From an uncultured Clostridia bacterium (GTDB taxonomy: Bacteria > Bacillota_A > Clostridia > Christensenellales > Aristaeellaceae), in assembly GCA_947165745.1 (NCBI GenBank), contig CAMVBO010000142.1, forward strand, positions 1 to 5,508: a stretch of DNA of 5,508 nucleotides. The letters are read 5' to 3'. Of the stretch, positions 5,507-5,508 are shown one piece after another. The position numbers were made by a program, and so were the translations under genes. Positions within the stretch are counted from its first letter, which is position 1. Each line of letters opens with the position of its first letter. Below the pieces are notes generated by a model. That model was not told the origin of the DNA and did not search any database. It saw nothing but the letters and a program-made list of their open reading frames with translations.

Positions 5507-5508
5507 TC

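Overview
The window looks like chromosomal DNA from a GC-rich member of the Bacillota, most likely an anaerobic Clostridia-type organism. The evidence is strong GGAGG-type ribosome binding sites, two near-consensus sigma-A promoters inside short AT-rich gaps, a lipobox-anchored extracellular alpha-amylase, and an XRE-type regulator. This placement is inference; no rRNA or marker gene is present. All five genes lie on the minus strand, so the region reads from right to left. No tRNA, rRNA, CRISPR array, insertion sequence or phage gene was seen.

From the right edge, the first gene (5458-4613) is an unusual regulator. It has an N-terminal XRE DNA-binding domain, a HisKA-like helical hairpin whose phospho-accepting His is replaced by Ala, no ATPase domain, and a C-terminal receiver domain with all its key residues. 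About 300 bases without a convincing gene follow (4612-4305). They hold a 13-bp inverted repeat, an AT-rich patch and a strong promoter.

That promoter starts a three-gene transcription unit. First is a membrane-embedded family 2 glycosyltransferase with processive-synthase motifs (4304-3090). Next is a cytoplasmic UlaG-like metallo-beta-lactamase-fold hydrolase (3089-2325), whose start codon directly follows the glycosyltransferase stop. Last is a lipid-anchored GH13 alpha-amylase resembling subfamily GH13_36 (2296-818), 28 nt further on. A sugar polymer or glycolipid made at the membrane, a cytoplasmic hydrolase and an outside alpha-glucan hydrolase suggest surface glycan or glucan metabolism, but the substrates cannot be read from the sequence.

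A second strong promoter (804-776) then drives a two-transmembrane-segment protein of unknown function (738 to the left edge), which is cut off by the window. The main novelty is the XRE / degenerate HisKA / receiver protein. Secondary points are the missing active-site Asp in the hydrolase and the co-transcription of the three carbohydrate-related genes.
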